Assembly (NCBI GenBank): GCA_951812925.1
Contig: OX638371.1
Location: forward strand, 36,182,101-36,246,100
Source: Calliopum simillimum
Lineage: Eukaryota > Arthropoda > Insecta > Diptera > Lauxaniidae
DNA: 64,000 nt
Direction: 5' to 3'
Position numbers and translations under genes: made by a program. Under the pieces are notes generated by a model, which worked only from the letters and a program-made list of their open reading frames with translations, did no database searches and was not told where the DNA came from. This document shows, one piece after another, positions 31,901 to 43,081 of the stretch (position 1 is its first letter; each line of letters opens with the position of its first letter).

Positions 31901-34900
31901 ACAAAAATTATTCCTTTCGTCTACTATAAATTGATAACAGGTCAAGCTTAGTCCGAGAGGCCCAGAAATTGGGCTACCTCTACTGGGCGGGACCATAGGT
32001 CAATCGTAGAGAGGTTGGTGGGACGGGAAGGACAGTTAAAAAGGTGGGAACTGTCATGCGGACTACTACTGCATAATGGGCACCGATCTATTTTTGTCCA
32101 TAAAATCAAGACAAACCCAAATTATCGGCTCCAAAAATAGTCAGTGCGAAAACTGTCCGCTGCGTGCCCCAATTTAAAGCCACTCATAATCAAAAAAAAA
32201 AAAAGCCAACAAAGTTTACTTGCCTTTGCTATGGAAGGACAGTTAAAAAGGTGGGAACTGTCATGCGGACTTCCACTGCATAATGGGCACCGATCTATTT
32301 TTGTCCATAAAATCAAGACAAACCCAAATTATCGGCTCCAAAAATAGTCAGTGCGAAAACTGTCCGCTGCGTGCCCCAATTTAAAGCCACTCATAATCAA
32401 AAAAAAAAGCCAACAAAGTTTACTTGCCTTTGCTATGGAGCTCAGTATTAGGTTTTCGCCACTATGCCATGTCATCAGATCCAAAAACCCGATTTGCACG
32501 AACGAAACTTTCAATGGAATTGTAGTGCTATTTTTTGTATAAATTTTGCAATTTTTTTTTTAACCGCCTTCTCTTGGCTTAATTGTGCTTATTTATATGT
32601 TCAAAAGTTGTTTGCACGGATTGATTTAATTTTTACTCCTTTAAAACAATTCTTTCTTATCATAGTGTTTTTTTTTACTATATTGCTGATTTTTTTAGAT
32701 CTTAGGATTCACCACAAAACAGGTTCTATTACTTTTTATCGTACGTCTCACGGTTTCAGAGATATTCTTCAAAAACCAATGTTTTCGAAGTTTTTGCAGT
32801 TTTGAACAATATCTTCTATGAATATAATTTTCTATAAATAAGTTTTTTCACCTTTTTTGTACAAGTTATTCTAACTTTAAAAGTGAAACATATTGATATG
32901 CATCTGCATGTAGCAGTTACCAGTAAACAATTTTCAACACTTTTTAAATTGGCTTATCTCTTAAACTACAAGTTGTCCGAAAACAATCCTACCACTATTT
33001 TACAGAAAATTAATTAAGCTACAAATTGCAATACAACATTTTTCTATAGAAGTAAGCGTTAGCGAGATATTTGCAAGAAACTGATTTTTTCGACCTTTGA
33101 GCCTTAATAACTTTTTATGCGCACATGACTTTGCAATAAATTTTTCACACATTATTTATCATGCATAAATAAAGATATTTCCGGTGAAAAGCTTCAATTG
33201 GAATTATTTCGCACTGCAGCTCTTTTTTCGTCTAATTTTTCTAGCCTTTCGACGGAAACAAACATACATGTCTGTTCTGTAATCCGTGTGTTTTCAATTA
33301 CTTTTCATTTAGGAGGCTTTTTGATGAAAATGGTTAGTCACACGATAAAAGTGTTGAAATCTTTTTTGTGGGGAATTACAGGTTCTACAAATAACATTGA
33401 TTTACATTAACGAAAAAGTAACCGTTTAGGAAATATCCTTAAAAAACCGCAAAAAGTTACTCTTTAGTAAATATAAATCAATATTATTTGTAGAACCTGT
33501 AATTCTCCACAAAAAAGATTCTAATACTTTTTATCGTGTGACTCACCTTTTTTTTATCAAAAAGCCTCCTAAAAGAAAAGTAATTGAAATCATGCGGATT
33601 ACGGAACATGCCTGATAGTAATCTCCAAAGATAGTATTTTAGGCCCCATGCATTTCATTGTGTTTATAAATGATGTTTGTAAATGTTTTTAGTCAGCATT
33701 TTACTTTTTGCGGATGACTTGAAGCTATTCTATAGAGTATCCCATAGTTATGATATTGCTATTTTACAATGTGATCTCAATAACCTACATTTATGGAGTT
33801 TAGTGAATTTTTTACCTTTAAATATCAAAAACTGCTTCTCGGTTTCCTTTTTTAAGTCTAGAAATCCCTGACCTCTAGCTATTTTCATGTGGGATGTCCT
33901 TTACAGGCTGTAAATTCAGTTCGAGACATGTGAGTTAATTTTGATTCGAATTTCACTTATGTTGATCATTTGAACTTGATCATACCTAAAGAATATTCTT
34001 TGCTAGCTTTTGTGCGTGGAAATAGTTCAGAATTTTCTGACCCTCACACTCTGATGTGCCTTTACAATTCGTTTTTTAGGTCTAGATCAGAGTGCGCTGC
34101 GCTCTTAAAACTTTGCAGGGTCGTTGCTTTGTTATAATTCGAGATGTATGCTTTGGATTTAAAGTTCCTTGACTCGAGTGGGAGTATTCACTATCTTATT
34201 TTTATATGCACTTGATCTTATTTCTGAAAAATTTATTGTGCTCAGCTGTTTTGTTGAATTAAACATTCCTACAAGGACGTTGCATCATTTTAATTTATTT
34301 AATAAATATTCAGCTTCATAGAACTCATTGTCTTAAATGAACCGATTACTCGAGCTTTATCATTGTTTAATGAATTATCTATGGGAAACAATTTACATCT
34401 ATAGCTTTCAAAACTATAATTTATGAAATCACTAAATAATTTATGTTTGTTTTAATTAGTTTTTATCTTTAGTATACGGAGGGCCTAACAAAAGTTCGCT
34501 TAGAAGTTGTCATGTTATGAATTTTTAGTAAATCAAAAAATTGCGTACTATTTATTATAGTCTAACGATATATCATTTTAATTTTCAGAAAGATCGGTGT
34601 GAAAATATTTAGTGAATGCCAAATAGCATATGAAGCTAATGCGCCATCCCTCGTGACTATTTCAAAGTGGTTCCGAAGATTCCAGACAGGTCATTTTTCT
34701 GTGGAGGACGAACTTCGAGAAGGCCGCCCAAAATCTTCGACTGATTATGCAAGTGTAGCGCCGGAGAAGTCTAAAATTGACGAAGATCCAAGATTGACCC
34801 AGGAAATCTTTGCTGAGCGACTGGGCTTGAATGCCATGGCTGTATCGCGAATATTAAAAAATGATCTTGGATACACGAAGAAATCTGTAAGATGGGTTCC

Positions 34901-37900
34901 TAGAATTTTAAGTGATGCTCAAAAAGAGGCACGTGTGCGTTATGCAAAGTATTTTCTTGAAAAATTCAAAAAACGGAAAATTGTAACAGGTGATGAAGCA
35001 TGGTTTTACAAGTACGACTTTGAAACCAAACAACAATCCATGGTATGGAGCCCAGAAGGTGCGAGTCCACCTGTTAAAGCAAACCAACAAAAGTCAGCAA
35101 CAAAAGTAACACCAGAGAGAAAGTTGTAGCTGCTTTTCCTTTGGAAGTGGTATACTAAAACCTGCATACCAAAAGTTTTCCAAAATTTATTGGGAAAACG
35201 CCAAAAAAGGAGCTACGTCGCTACTTTCTACATCTCAATAATGCGCCAGCGCACAATGCTGAAAAAACGACCGATTTTATTGCGCTTTCAGGCATCAAAG
35301 AAATTCGTCCAGCACTTTATTCCCCAGATCTAGCGCCTTGTGATTTCTGGTTGTTTCCAAACATAAAAAAAAAAATTTGAGAGGGAGAGTTCAACAGCAA
35401 TGTGGTTAATGATGAAATTGTAAAACTGCAAAAAGCCGATTTTGAAGACTGTTTTTCAAAATGGATTTATCGACTTCAAAAATGTATCAAAATAAATGGC
35501 GATTACGTAGAAAAAATACAAATAGATAAAGAATAAAGTTATAAATTTAAAAAAATTTGTATGGAATTTTTTCAATTCTACTAAGCGAACTTTTGTTAGG
35601 CGCCTCATATATTTCATTTTTTACTTGTCTGTAAGGAATTATAAATCCAAAGACTGAATAAATTAAACTAAACTTAAATTACTTGTCGTATTTGTCCACA
35701 AACCTCTATGTGAATTTGGCACAACTTGTTTCATCCAATTCTATTCTGAATGGCAACACATACAATATAATTAATGTGTATCCTTAGAGATACAGGTTTT
35801 TGTTATTTTTTACAAAAACCATTAATGTAGAGAATGCTAGCATTGTTTCTATACCTCTCATAAGGTAAAAAATATATGAATAGTTTTTTTTAAGTGGAAC
35901 ATGTCCATAAAGGTGACAAAAATAATGTCAAATGCATTACGTACCGTTATCGATTATTTTAACGATATAATTTTTCAACAACAAATACCTCCAAAAATGG
36001 GCATGGGCCTATTGCATTCTAAGGTATTGATATGTTTTGCTTCCAAAACATTGTCATGTTAATAATAAATTTTGCTATAATAAATGCGACTATTTTCACA
36101 TCTGTGAATAAAATAATCTTACAACATCTTATCATTGGAAGAGTGGGAGTTCTAAAATCATTGGAATTCTGCTTACGTAACGCTTCAACGCCCTCTAAAT
36201 AAAAATAACAAAATAGGTTAAAGCACCATCTCGTGAGTCCATCTGATATAATCCATATCCAAACTAATTCATACTAATATTATAAATGCGAAAGTAATTC
36301 TGTCTGTCTGTCTGTTACCTTTTCAATTTGGTACGGAGATAGTTTTAGAGCCTAGGATAGTTCCTATTTCTTAAATCTTCCCTTAAGGGGGCGAAAAGAG
36401 GGGTGGAAGTTTGTATGGAAAATGATTGTGTGTGTGCCAATTGAGCTAAAAATTCGGCACTGAGTATGTAGTATCTTAGGTAAAGGAAGATTTTTGTGCT
36501 AGACACGAAGGTTTCCGAAAGTCACGCGAAGGCTTCGTAGTCAAAACAAAGAATATCTAGATATACTAAAGGAAAAACATCTATGGCGGACTATCACCTA
36601 GCCTTAATTTATAGTTTCCTGGTAAACCCGAAGGTTTGCGGTCAACCGAAGGCTTCATAGTCAAAACGAATCTTAATTGATAGTTTTCTGGCACCCCCGT
36701 AGGTCACCCAAAGGCTTCATAGTTAAAACGAAGAATATCTAGGCATATGAGACGAAAAACATCTTTTATTGATAGTTTCCTGACATACCTGATATGAATT
36801 CCAATGTTTTTCGACAATTTTGGAATTTTACCGATATTTTGGATATATTTTGATACTTTTGGAATTTTACGATACTTTTTGACTTTTACTAATGTTGATG
36901 ATGTTTTTCGATGCTTCAGGCTTTTTACTGATTTCCTCGATGTATTTCAATAGTTTTCAATATTATTGGACTCTTATGGATATTTTAGATGTTTTACGAT
37001 ACAACACAATAACACAAAAAATTAAATTTTGATGGAATTTTTTTTTTATTTGTTTCAGTATACTCGGAAAATCATCAAGAAAAGACTCACGCTTGAACAA
37101 CGCTACGAAATTATCCAAATATACTTTGAAAATCAGTCGTCGATTCTCGCTTCATGATTTTTATGGCGCACATAATCGTCCATCGCCCGAAATCATTTTC
37201 AAATGTTAATGCCATGTATTAATCTTTCGAATAAAACCCTTTATTTGAACTTTTACCGACATCTTCGATGTATTTCAACATTTTTCGATACTTTTGGAAT
37301 TTTACCGATATATTGGATATCTTTCGATACTTTTGGACTTTTGCCAATAGGTTCAATGTATTTCAATATTTTTAGATACATTTGGACTTTTAGTTTTTAG
37401 ATGATTTTCGAAACTTTTGGATTATAACCGACATTTAAAATGATTTCCAATATTTTTGCACTTTTAGAGGTAACAATTTTATAGAATTAAATAAAATTAA
37501 TATATAGGAGCATCTATTTTGGAACATTATTTTATAAAAATAGTTTTCCTTATTAGCTTTCTTTAGTGCTTTAATCCTATAAAACATATTTTTATTAATA
37601 ATATTTGTGGAATAAGTGACATAAAACCAATTTTTTGTTTTTTCTGCCAATAATCCAGTGAAAAATAAAACATAAATCTAGCAACTCCGGGTAAAACAGC
37701 TAACTTTCCATATTTTTAAAATTAAAACACATGTGGTGGAAAAAAATGGGAGAGCATTTATTTCTTCAGGTTTAAAATTCAGCAATCATAATGATTTGTA
37801 AAATAACAAACAGCAAAAGGATTATCTTATGAGTATTTTTGAACCCGCCTGCCAAAATCTTGTTTATAATGGGTTAAAATGTTCTAGAAAAAAAAAAATC

Positions 37901-40636
37901 CACAGGAAATGTGTAAAGGAATGAATATTTTTTATTTTTTGGTACTCATGTATTGTATTTTTATTATATTTTTTACGCATTATTCTTAATAATATTCGAA
38001 GGCTATTTCTAGAAGGCTTTAACACATTTTTGAGGTTGTAATAATATAAAACCGTTTGAATCGAGATTTTGGATCACTTTTTTTGAAACCCTCTTTCTGA
38101 TTTTTGGGGTAATCGAGGCAATTCGAAGAATCGTTTTTTATTTTTTCTAATGAGACTCCTGAATGAACCTACTACTGAATTATCTCCTGATTTTCGGCCT
38201 AAGACCGAATTTCAGGAAAAATACAACTTTAAAGGATCAATGTTGGTCCGGGAGCAGTGTCGAATGCGGAAGATTGATTAGGTTAATTATTTCTTAGCAT
38301 CGTGTGTTCACAAATGTACATACATAATTAAAAATGTTTTGAGTAAATCGAAAATCGAAAACTGGAAATTTTGATGTATTCTTGCTTGTATTGATCAATA
38401 TCATATCATTAATACCATATTAATATCAAACTCGTAATATTTGGGAAAGTCTCCTGATTTTTACTCAAAATAAGTTGGCTGCTGTAGTTATGTTAAGAAA
38501 AATCACTGAGTATCTTAAGAGTTTAAAATTAAACTTGCAATGTACAGACACAGTATGCGTCATCAAAAATTAATCAAAACATGCCTTAACAGTTTAGAAG
38601 ACAAATAAAGTAAGAAATAATATGAAGATGCCAGGTCATGTGTTTCGATCTTGTTCGGGAGATGTAAGTGGAATGCATGGTATGTTTATCGTTTTTTAAT
38701 TTGTTTCTATCCGTGAAAGTCTCAAATCAAATTCGATGAGAACTTAAAAAAACTCGATTTAGCTGAAAATACGTTTAAAGTTATTTCGTTCTCAAAAGGT
38801 AAGCGTAAAAGATATTATCATTAAATTTTCACACAATATGAAGTATGATATAACAAATAATTTTGCATCATTAACTCAAAAATCTCGTTTTTTGATTTTG
38901 CAGAAAATACGTTTAAATTTTTCAATTGAAAAAGTTATTCTGTTCTCAAACAGTGGCCGTAAAAGATATTAATATGAAATTTTTGCACAATATGAAGCAT
39001 GATATAACGAATAATTCTGCATCAATAACTCAAAATTCGCGTTTTTTCAGTTGTGCCGTTAACGAGTTTACGAGGATTTCAAGGGATTTATATTTTACTT
39101 CATGCCAACATCAGTTTTAAAATATTTTTAACTTGCTCTTATGAAATTTAGTGTTGAAACACTTCTTGCACGCAATGTTTGATTCAGATGAAAAGGAAAT
39201 CACAAAAAACGAAGGTTATTGAAAATATTCAATATAATGCTGCCTGGAAAAAAGAACTTTGAAAAACTTACGGAAAGTATAATAACAAGGTGTCGTATTG
39301 GTTTATGATAAAGGAGATAGTTAAACAGAAATATTTCTCTTGAATCACTGATGTCGTATCTGTCAAGAGAGAACACACACATCTAATTAACCATGCAACC
39401 GAAGGACTTACTATCAAGCAATTGCAACGATCATACTTTTGTGGAGAGCTGGGGTCGAATCGACGGATCTCGTACAACTCGTGACCTAAAATATTGTGAA
39501 TATTCGCATTACTAAATACATGATTTTACGTCACGAATTATAAGTTCACTGATGCGGCGATTCTGTCCCTGATCTTTCGGGATGAGATAAATGATACATG
39601 AAAAATACTTTGGTAGTATGCATAGCATTTGGCTTGGTATAAATTTATTCTTCAAATAGTAATATGCAACTATCGAAACACGATCAAGTATCTATTACGA
39701 AGCAATGGGTTTACCCATTTAAATACAGAAATTGCGACTAAAATGTAACAGGGATAAATTATAATAAGACTAAGACGTGAACGGTAGAAAAAAACACGGC
39801 TAAAAGTCGGCATGCTGAGGGTCCTTTGAATGTTATCGAGAATTTGCAAATGCCATGCATGGTATCGTTTCTTTTAATTGCCTAAATATGTAATAGTCGT
39901 AAAATATTTCACATCCAATATCCAATCTTTTTATTCCACAATCAATTTATTAATAAGTGGTCGTTCAAACTCAACGAATTTATTCCAAGTGTAAACGACC
40001 ACTTAATAAAACTACATTTAAAAATGTTCTTCGTTTGACAATGAACCTCCTCCATTCGTATTCTATTTTGGCGAAATTTGGTGCAAAAAACTAAAATTTT
40101 GACAAAACTAAAAAATTTTTGAAGTTTTTTTTTCAAATTAATGAAAATTAGTAAATACTATGGACTTACCTATAGGTATCTTCATCACTGCTACCGCTAT
40201 GGTCTGCCTGTGTTACATGTCGTCGATCTTTGTTTGATTTATTTGACTCTATCTTGAGAACTGTAGTAGCCATCGTTGTTGCAGTTGATGTTGTCGTCGC
40301 TGAAACGCCGACAGTTAGCACACTTAATTTTTCTGAATGATCAGAATGAATCTCACCAGCCTCAGGATCTGAAAAATCTTCCGAGCTTACATCTGAGTAC
40401 TCAACAATTGTGGTATTTGGCTTCAATGCAGTACCCATGGTGAAAGAAGATGAATTGGCAGTTCCACTGCCATTACTTGAACGTCTGTGTGTGCTGCCAA
40501 CACTTTGTGAACTGGATTCATCGTCTCGTGAATGTCTGCTGCTCTTCTTTTGCTTTTTCGACTTTTTTTGCTTTTTTGAGACGGTGACGGCACTAGAACT
40601 TGTGTCAGCATAACGCGAATTGCGTTCCTTGTCCAT
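22735..40636 (-). CDS. Cdk12: Cyclin-dependent kinase 12, complete coding region in 8 exons
   Basis: Cdk12 with cyclin K phosphorylates the RNA polymerase II C-terminal domain (Ser2), supporting elongation and RNA processing in the nucleus. Exons in coding order: 40636-40170, 30226-29142, 29080-28861, 28290-27948, 27885-26947, 25985-25597, 25011-24538, 22900-22735. They total 4083 nt, or 1360 residues plus stop, and every junction is GT/AG with matching phase. Residues 1-1010 are low-complexity: Lys-rich, Ser-rich, an SR domain in exon 4. The kinase domain has IGEGTYGQV (about 1011-1019), catalytic Lys1034, PITAVRE (1046-1052), HRD (1135-1137), DFG (1155-1157) and T-loop Thr1172. The C-terminal extension [10 protein letters not shown] is typical of CDK12/13. 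Flies have a single CDK12/13-type gene as far as I recall. Untranslated exons were not determined. Confidence 0.93.
23690..24180 (+). pseudogene. Non-LTR retrotransposon 3' fragment in Cdk12 intron 7
   Basis: The plus strand encodes, in broken frames, [13 protein letters not shown], which fits a C-x2-C...H zinc-knuckle block, then [20 protein letters not shown], the usual end of jockey/I-like LINE ORF2. The same peptide is encoded at 31930-32020 in the other orientation. Frameshifts show it is dead. Confidence 0.65.
24240..24310 (+). pseudogene. Short LINE reverse-transcriptase relic
   Basis: [20 protein letters not shown] resembles the block before RT domain 1 in LINE ORF2 (E..AI..LK..KAPG.D in the family). 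Only about 20 residues are preserved. Confidence 0.4.
24538..25011 (-). CDS. Cdk12: Cdk12 coding exon 7 (activation segment and C-lobe)
   Basis: Acceptor TTTTACAG at 25012. It carries DFGLARL, the T-loop ([15 protein letters not shown]), DVWSCGCI and WLKNVNPD. Reading through would give GAG-TAA, but the TAA lies within a strong GTAAGT donor at 24537, and exon 8 supplies the conserved continuation. The apparent stop is therefore intronic. Confidence 0.92.
25597..25985 (-). CDS. Cdk12: Cdk12 coding exon 6 (kinase N-lobe and catalytic loop)
   Basis: It begins with GTG for Val (VYKARDHH), an internal codon and not a start. It carries catalytic Lys in VALKKV, the PITAVRE helix, the hinge FEYMDHDL and HRDIKCSN. 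The donor is GTGAGT at 25596, leaving AA of a split Lys codon. Confidence 0.92.
26947..27885 (-). CDS. Cdk12: Cdk12 coding exon 5
   Basis: Acceptor CTTTGCAG at 27886. It encodes a long Ser/Thr/Ala/Pro-rich linker with repeated LPMPP motifs, then [14 protein letters not shown], and the start of the kinase domain ending EGTYGQ at donor GTAGGG (26946). The junction with exon 6 restores the glycine-rich loop [11 protein letters not shown]. Confidence 0.9.
27948..28290 (-). CDS. Cdk12: Cdk12 coding exon 4 (SR domain)
   Basis: This exon contains no usable ATG, so it is easily missed. It opens [17 protein letters not shown] and is rich in RS/SR dipeptides ([18 protein letters not shown]), then [20 protein letters not shown] before the donor at 27947. 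RS-rich N-termini are characteristic of CDK12/13 (older name CrkRS). Confidence 0.88.
28861..29080 (-). CDS. Cdk12: Cdk12 coding exon 3
   Basis: The acceptor is TTCATTAG at 29081. It encodes [14 protein letters not shown] through a Ser/Tyr/Arg-rich tail ([12 protein letters not shown]). The donor is GTATGA after TTCTCCAG at 28861. Phase matches both neighbours. Confidence 0.85.
29142..30226 (-). CDS. Cdk12: Cdk12 coding exon 2
   Basis: The acceptor is TATTATAG at 30227 and the phase completes the exon 1 codon as Ser (then RKRNESLDN). It encodes a Lys/Arg-rich stretch ([19 protein letters not shown]), an acidic patch, and His/Ser/Pro-rich low-complexity sequence. The donor after CTCCAG is GTCTTT, which is weak. 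The frame and next exon still fit, so I keep it. Confidence 0.85.
30622..31740. mobile_element. 1.1-kb foldback element in Cdk12 intron 1
   Basis: The arm from about 30622 to 31125 is the reverse complement of about 31215 to 31740 with only scattered mismatches over roughly 500 bp (for example TCGGGTAAAGTGATTTTTCA and its complement, and TTTGCACACTAAAATCTA). A spacer of about 90 bp separates them. No ORF is present. Transcribed as part of Cdk12 pre-mRNA it would form a very long hairpin. Confidence 0.85.
31930..32440 (-). pseudogene. Non-LTR retrotransposon 3' fragment with internal tandem duplication
   Basis: On the minus strand it encodes [19 protein letters not shown] (zinc-knuckle-like), then across a junction a [15 protein letters not shown] tail. 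A block of about 207 bp is duplicated in tandem (32028-32234 and 32235-32438), each copy ending in a poly-A-containing stretch and CTATGGA. Superfamily is jockey/I-like by motif. Confidence 0.65.
33268..33618. mobile_element. Foldback MITE, copy 2
   Basis: Same family as 17295-17685. The left arm TTTTCATTTAGGAGGCTTTT and right arm AAAGCCTCCTAAAAGAAAAG are inverted, the outer ends carry TTCCGTAATCCGCATG-like sequence, and AATATTATTTGTAGAACCTG is shared between copies. Confidence 0.82.
33640..34150 (+). pseudogene. Decayed LINE reverse transcriptase in Cdk12 intron 1
   Basis: It encodes [15 protein letters not shown], a stop, then [15 protein letters not shown], the catalytic FADD box of non-LTR reverse transcriptases, followed by a degraded C-terminal tail ([11 protein letters not shown]). 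Frameshifts and stops are present. Confidence 0.7.
34477..35607 (+). mobile_element. Mariner-like element, full length but inactive
   Basis: Inverted ends containing GCCTAACAAAAGTTCGCTTA lie at both termini, each bordered by TA. The length of about 1.13 kb is normal for mariner. It lies in Cdk12 intron 1 in the opposite orientation to the gene. Confidence 0.82.
34599..35536 (+). pseudogene. Mariner transposase (D,D34D), disrupted
   Basis: Mariner transposases cut and paste their element at TA sites. The N-terminal helix-turn-helix region and the first catalytic block [11 protein letters not shown] are intact in the frame 34599-35129. The rest is in other frames: HLNNAPAHN, where the second catalytic Asp is changed to Asn, then [14 protein letters not shown] with the third Asp 34 residues after that position. 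The frameshift near 35100, a stop near 35380 and the lost Asp make it non-functional. Confidence 0.85.
35610..36500. other. Intron 1 stretch without gene
   Basis: It contains weak similarity to the 15773 MITE family (GACAAAAATAATGTCAAATG near 35920) and, at 36270-36370, ACTAATATTATAAATGCGAA followed by CTGTCTGTCTGTTACC, a motif I associate with dispersed insect repeats. No coding frame. Confidence 0.4.
36505..36785 (+). repeat. Minisatellite units related to 10112-10555
   Basis: Two to three units with CCGAAGG, GGCTTCATAGTCAAAACGAA, ACATCTATGGCGGACTATCA and TTGATAGTTT in the order seen at 10112-10555. Confidence 0.65.
36790..37470 (+). repeat. Degenerate 30-40-bp tandem repeat split by a transposase relic
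   Basis: Units such as TTTCGATACTTTTGGAATTT and TACCGATATTTTGGATAT recur at 36790-36995 and 37235-37470. The intervening 37060-37200 is a separate fragment. Confidence 0.6.
37060..37200 (+). pseudogene. Tc1/mariner-type helix-turn-helix fragment
   Basis: After a splice-acceptor-like TTTGTTTCAG it reads [20 protein letters not shown], resembling the N-terminal DNA-binding helix of mariner-type transposases, then stops. In a shifted frame [10 protein letters not shown] follows. Confidence 0.45.
37475..38750. other. Intron 1 stretch without gene
   Basis: AT-rich intronic DNA. No convincing ORF, inverted repeat or repeat family was recognised. Confidence 0.35.
38760..39050 (+). repeat. Tandem duplication, two units of about 145 bp
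   Basis: GAAAATACGTTTAAA, CGTAAAAGATATTA, CACAATATGAAG and GATATAAC occur in the same order twice, starting near 38764 and 38905. Confidence 0.7.
39448..39575. mobile_element. Short MITE, copy 2
   Basis: It matches 21967-22105 in opposite orientation: CTGGGGTCGAATCGACG at its left, CGTCACGAATTATAAG and CTGATGCGGCGATTCTG at its right. Confidence 0.7.
40170..40636 (-). CDS. Cdk12: Cdk12 coding exon 1
   Basis: It starts at ATG 40636-40634 (MDKERNSRY) and ends at donor GTAAGT (40169-40164), leaving two bases of a split codon. It encodes a Lys/Ser-rich segment with [11 protein letters not shown] and acidic Ser clusters. An upstream in-frame start exists, but MDKERN gives the better context and sits at the first conserved-looking residues. 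Confidence 0.85.
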
Positions 40637-41320
40637 TTTTATGAAATTATTGTTCTGAATTTGGACAAGATGATTGTGAAGCTTGAAAATTGATTGTTCT
40701 TGCACTTCAATTAGTTGCGATTGGGATTTTCTCGCGTGTCACTGGTTTTGTTTTCCGCACAAAAAATTGTGTTTCTAACACTTTATTTCTCACTGTTAAT
40801 GATATTACATTTTCTTTCATGAATTTATCACATGCTGTAATGAAAAATGCACATTTTATATTTTTTTGATAAATTTTCTTTTTGCATATTTTTCAATTTT
40901 TAGTTTGCCGTCGTTGTACATCTACAAAAACAATATTGTCATTTGTCACTTTGTGTATTTGAGGTTAGTTTGTTCGTAAAAGTCAATTCCAAACGTACCA
41001 CTTTGAAGTACAAAGTCAGTTCCAAACGTTCTACTAAAAAACTGGATTCTCAACTGTCAAATTAGATAAGGAATTGCCAGTAATAAAAAAAATATAGAAC
41101 CCATTTTGTTTTCCTAATTTAGTCGATTTCGATTTTCAAAAAAATTCTGAACTTTTTCTGGCCTCTCTGAATGTCATATTTTTATTTCACCGGAGAGGGT
41201 AGAAACAATGCATTTTTTTTGTGAAACGAAAACCCTTCTAGAACAATGCATTCTAGTTCTAAGTTATCTGATCAATAATGCTTAAATTTGATTTGTTGGG
41301 GTTTTTTAAAAGAATATACA
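40637..41320. other. Upstream region of Cdk12
   Basis: This must contain the Cdk12 5' UTR and promoter (minus strand). I cannot pick a TATA box or initiator with confidence. AAAGTCAGTTCCAAACG-type sequence occurs twice near 40980-41030. Confidence 0.35.
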
Positions 41321-41324
41321 GTGT

Positions 41325-42285
41325 CGGCCAAATCCTAAGCACCCCCTAAAGAAGTTTTTTCTTATATCAAATTTTTTTTGACAAAACGACGTTATTGAGT
41401 TAGTTTGTGTGTTTATTTTATTTACTTATACGTTTATTATTGACAAAAAAAAAACTTTAAAAATTCAGGGTTTTATAAGTTATAATAAACATTAAAATTT
41501 AGAAACTTCATCGGACAAAACTAAAGCACCCTCTTCTTAACATTTAATAAAAACTTTTAAAATTAATATTTAGTTGAAAACCCTTTATACTGGGTAACAT
41601 TAGCACATCTTTAAAGCATAGAGGAGATTATATTATCCTTCGATATCCCTTCCTAAGGCTACTTTTATAGCTTCAAAGAGATTTTTCTTGGTTTTGCAAT
41701 TTTCCTTGTAGATTTACGTGTTAACGATCTCCCAGAGGTTCTCAATGGGATTCAAATCTGGGGACTGGCCTGGCCAACCAAGGACTTGCATGCCATTGCT
41801 CTGAAACCAGGCTTTACAAACTTAAGCGGTATGTGTTTGGATCGTTGTCCTGTTGGAACCTCCATTTAAGTGGCATCTCTTGATCCGCATTAAGTGCATC
41901 ACATCATTTGGTATGTCAAAGTGCATAAAACAATCCATAATTCCTTTAGTCTAGTGAATTAACCCACTCCCTTGACCAGAGAAAAAACCACAGACCATTG
42001 AACTCCATCCTCCGTGCTCAACAGAGGCTTTGCAAAACTTTGGTTTCAATCTTTTTCCTTTTGGTCTGCTTACTCGCCTTATTCTATCTAACCAAGTTAC
42101 AGAACCGAATAATTTAGAAGAAAAGTTGTAAAGAGCTTTTGCAAATTTTACCCAAAGTCCGAACAGAAAAACTTATACCATGTCTAAAGTTTTAATAAAG
42201 GAAGAGAAGTTATTTTCTAATGGAGGAGATATTAATCTCAAAAAGCATTTAGTTTTCTTTCCACGATCCATGATCCGTTTATTTT
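41325..42285 (-). pseudogene. Tc1-like transposase relic
   Basis: The left end AGTGTCGGCCAAATCCTAAG looks like a Tc1 terminus. On the minus strand, in broken frames, one can read CKASVEHGGWSSMVCGFFS and then [19 protein letters not shown], the diagnostic third catalytic region of Tc1 transposases. Several stops interrupt it. The right end seems cut by the element starting at 42299. Confidence 0.7.
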
Positions 42286-42298
42286 AAAAGTGACCTAA

Positions 42299-43080
42299 TA
42301 GGGTAGACAGACGACAGCGTACATCCGGATTAAAGACGTAATAGCGGAAATGAAAATTTTACCCCGACAGACGACAGTTTCTGACAATTTCTGCATTAAG
42401 TAAACAGCTGATTTATTTGTTTACTTGTTTTTTTGACAGCGCCTGCTCATAGTCACCGAACCACGTAGTACTCTATATTTTTATTCCGTTTTTGAAATGA
42501 AGAAATTTCATTGGTTTTTATTTATATTGTACATATTTTTTATTTATTTTAAAACTTACTTTTGCTCACTTCATTTTGATTTTTTTTTTTTCTTGTTGAA
42601 TATGGGGGTTATCGTGAATAAATATTCCCTGGGAATTTTCTCAAACTGCCGTGCATTCTCTATTACAGTTTAAGAAAATTCCCCGGCAATAGAGAATGCA
42701 CGGCAGTTAGAGAAAATTCCCAGGGAATATTTATTCACGATAACCCCCATATTCAACAAGAAAAAAAAGCAAATTTAGTGAGCAAAAGTGAGTTTTAAAA
42801 TAAATAAAAAATATGAATAGATGAAAACCAATATCTCCTCCGATAACCCCCTATAAATTTAATAGAGTGAGACAACTATTGTTTTTTTTTTCTGTCTAAT
42901 TGTTACAATCTATTACAACTCGATCGCGTTACCATATTGGAATAGATCAATTCAGTAATAGTCCACTTCGATTTAATGCATTTATATTGGAGTGGATGCG
43001 GATTGTGTTGGGTATTATACCCAACAAAATTCGGATTGAGACTGCCTATGCGGATTTTTGCTGTCGTCTGTCTACCCTAT
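42299..43080. mobile_element. TIR element with a large internal hairpin
   Basis: TAGGGTAGACAGACGACAGC at the left is inverted at the right end (GCTGTCGTCTGTCTACCCTA). At 42530-42815 a nearly perfect stem of about 130 bp per arm surrounds a short loop (CAAGAATATGGGGG-type arms; TATTCCCTGGGAATTTTCTC and its complement). No transposase ORF. Confidence 0.78.
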
Positions 43081-43081
43081 A

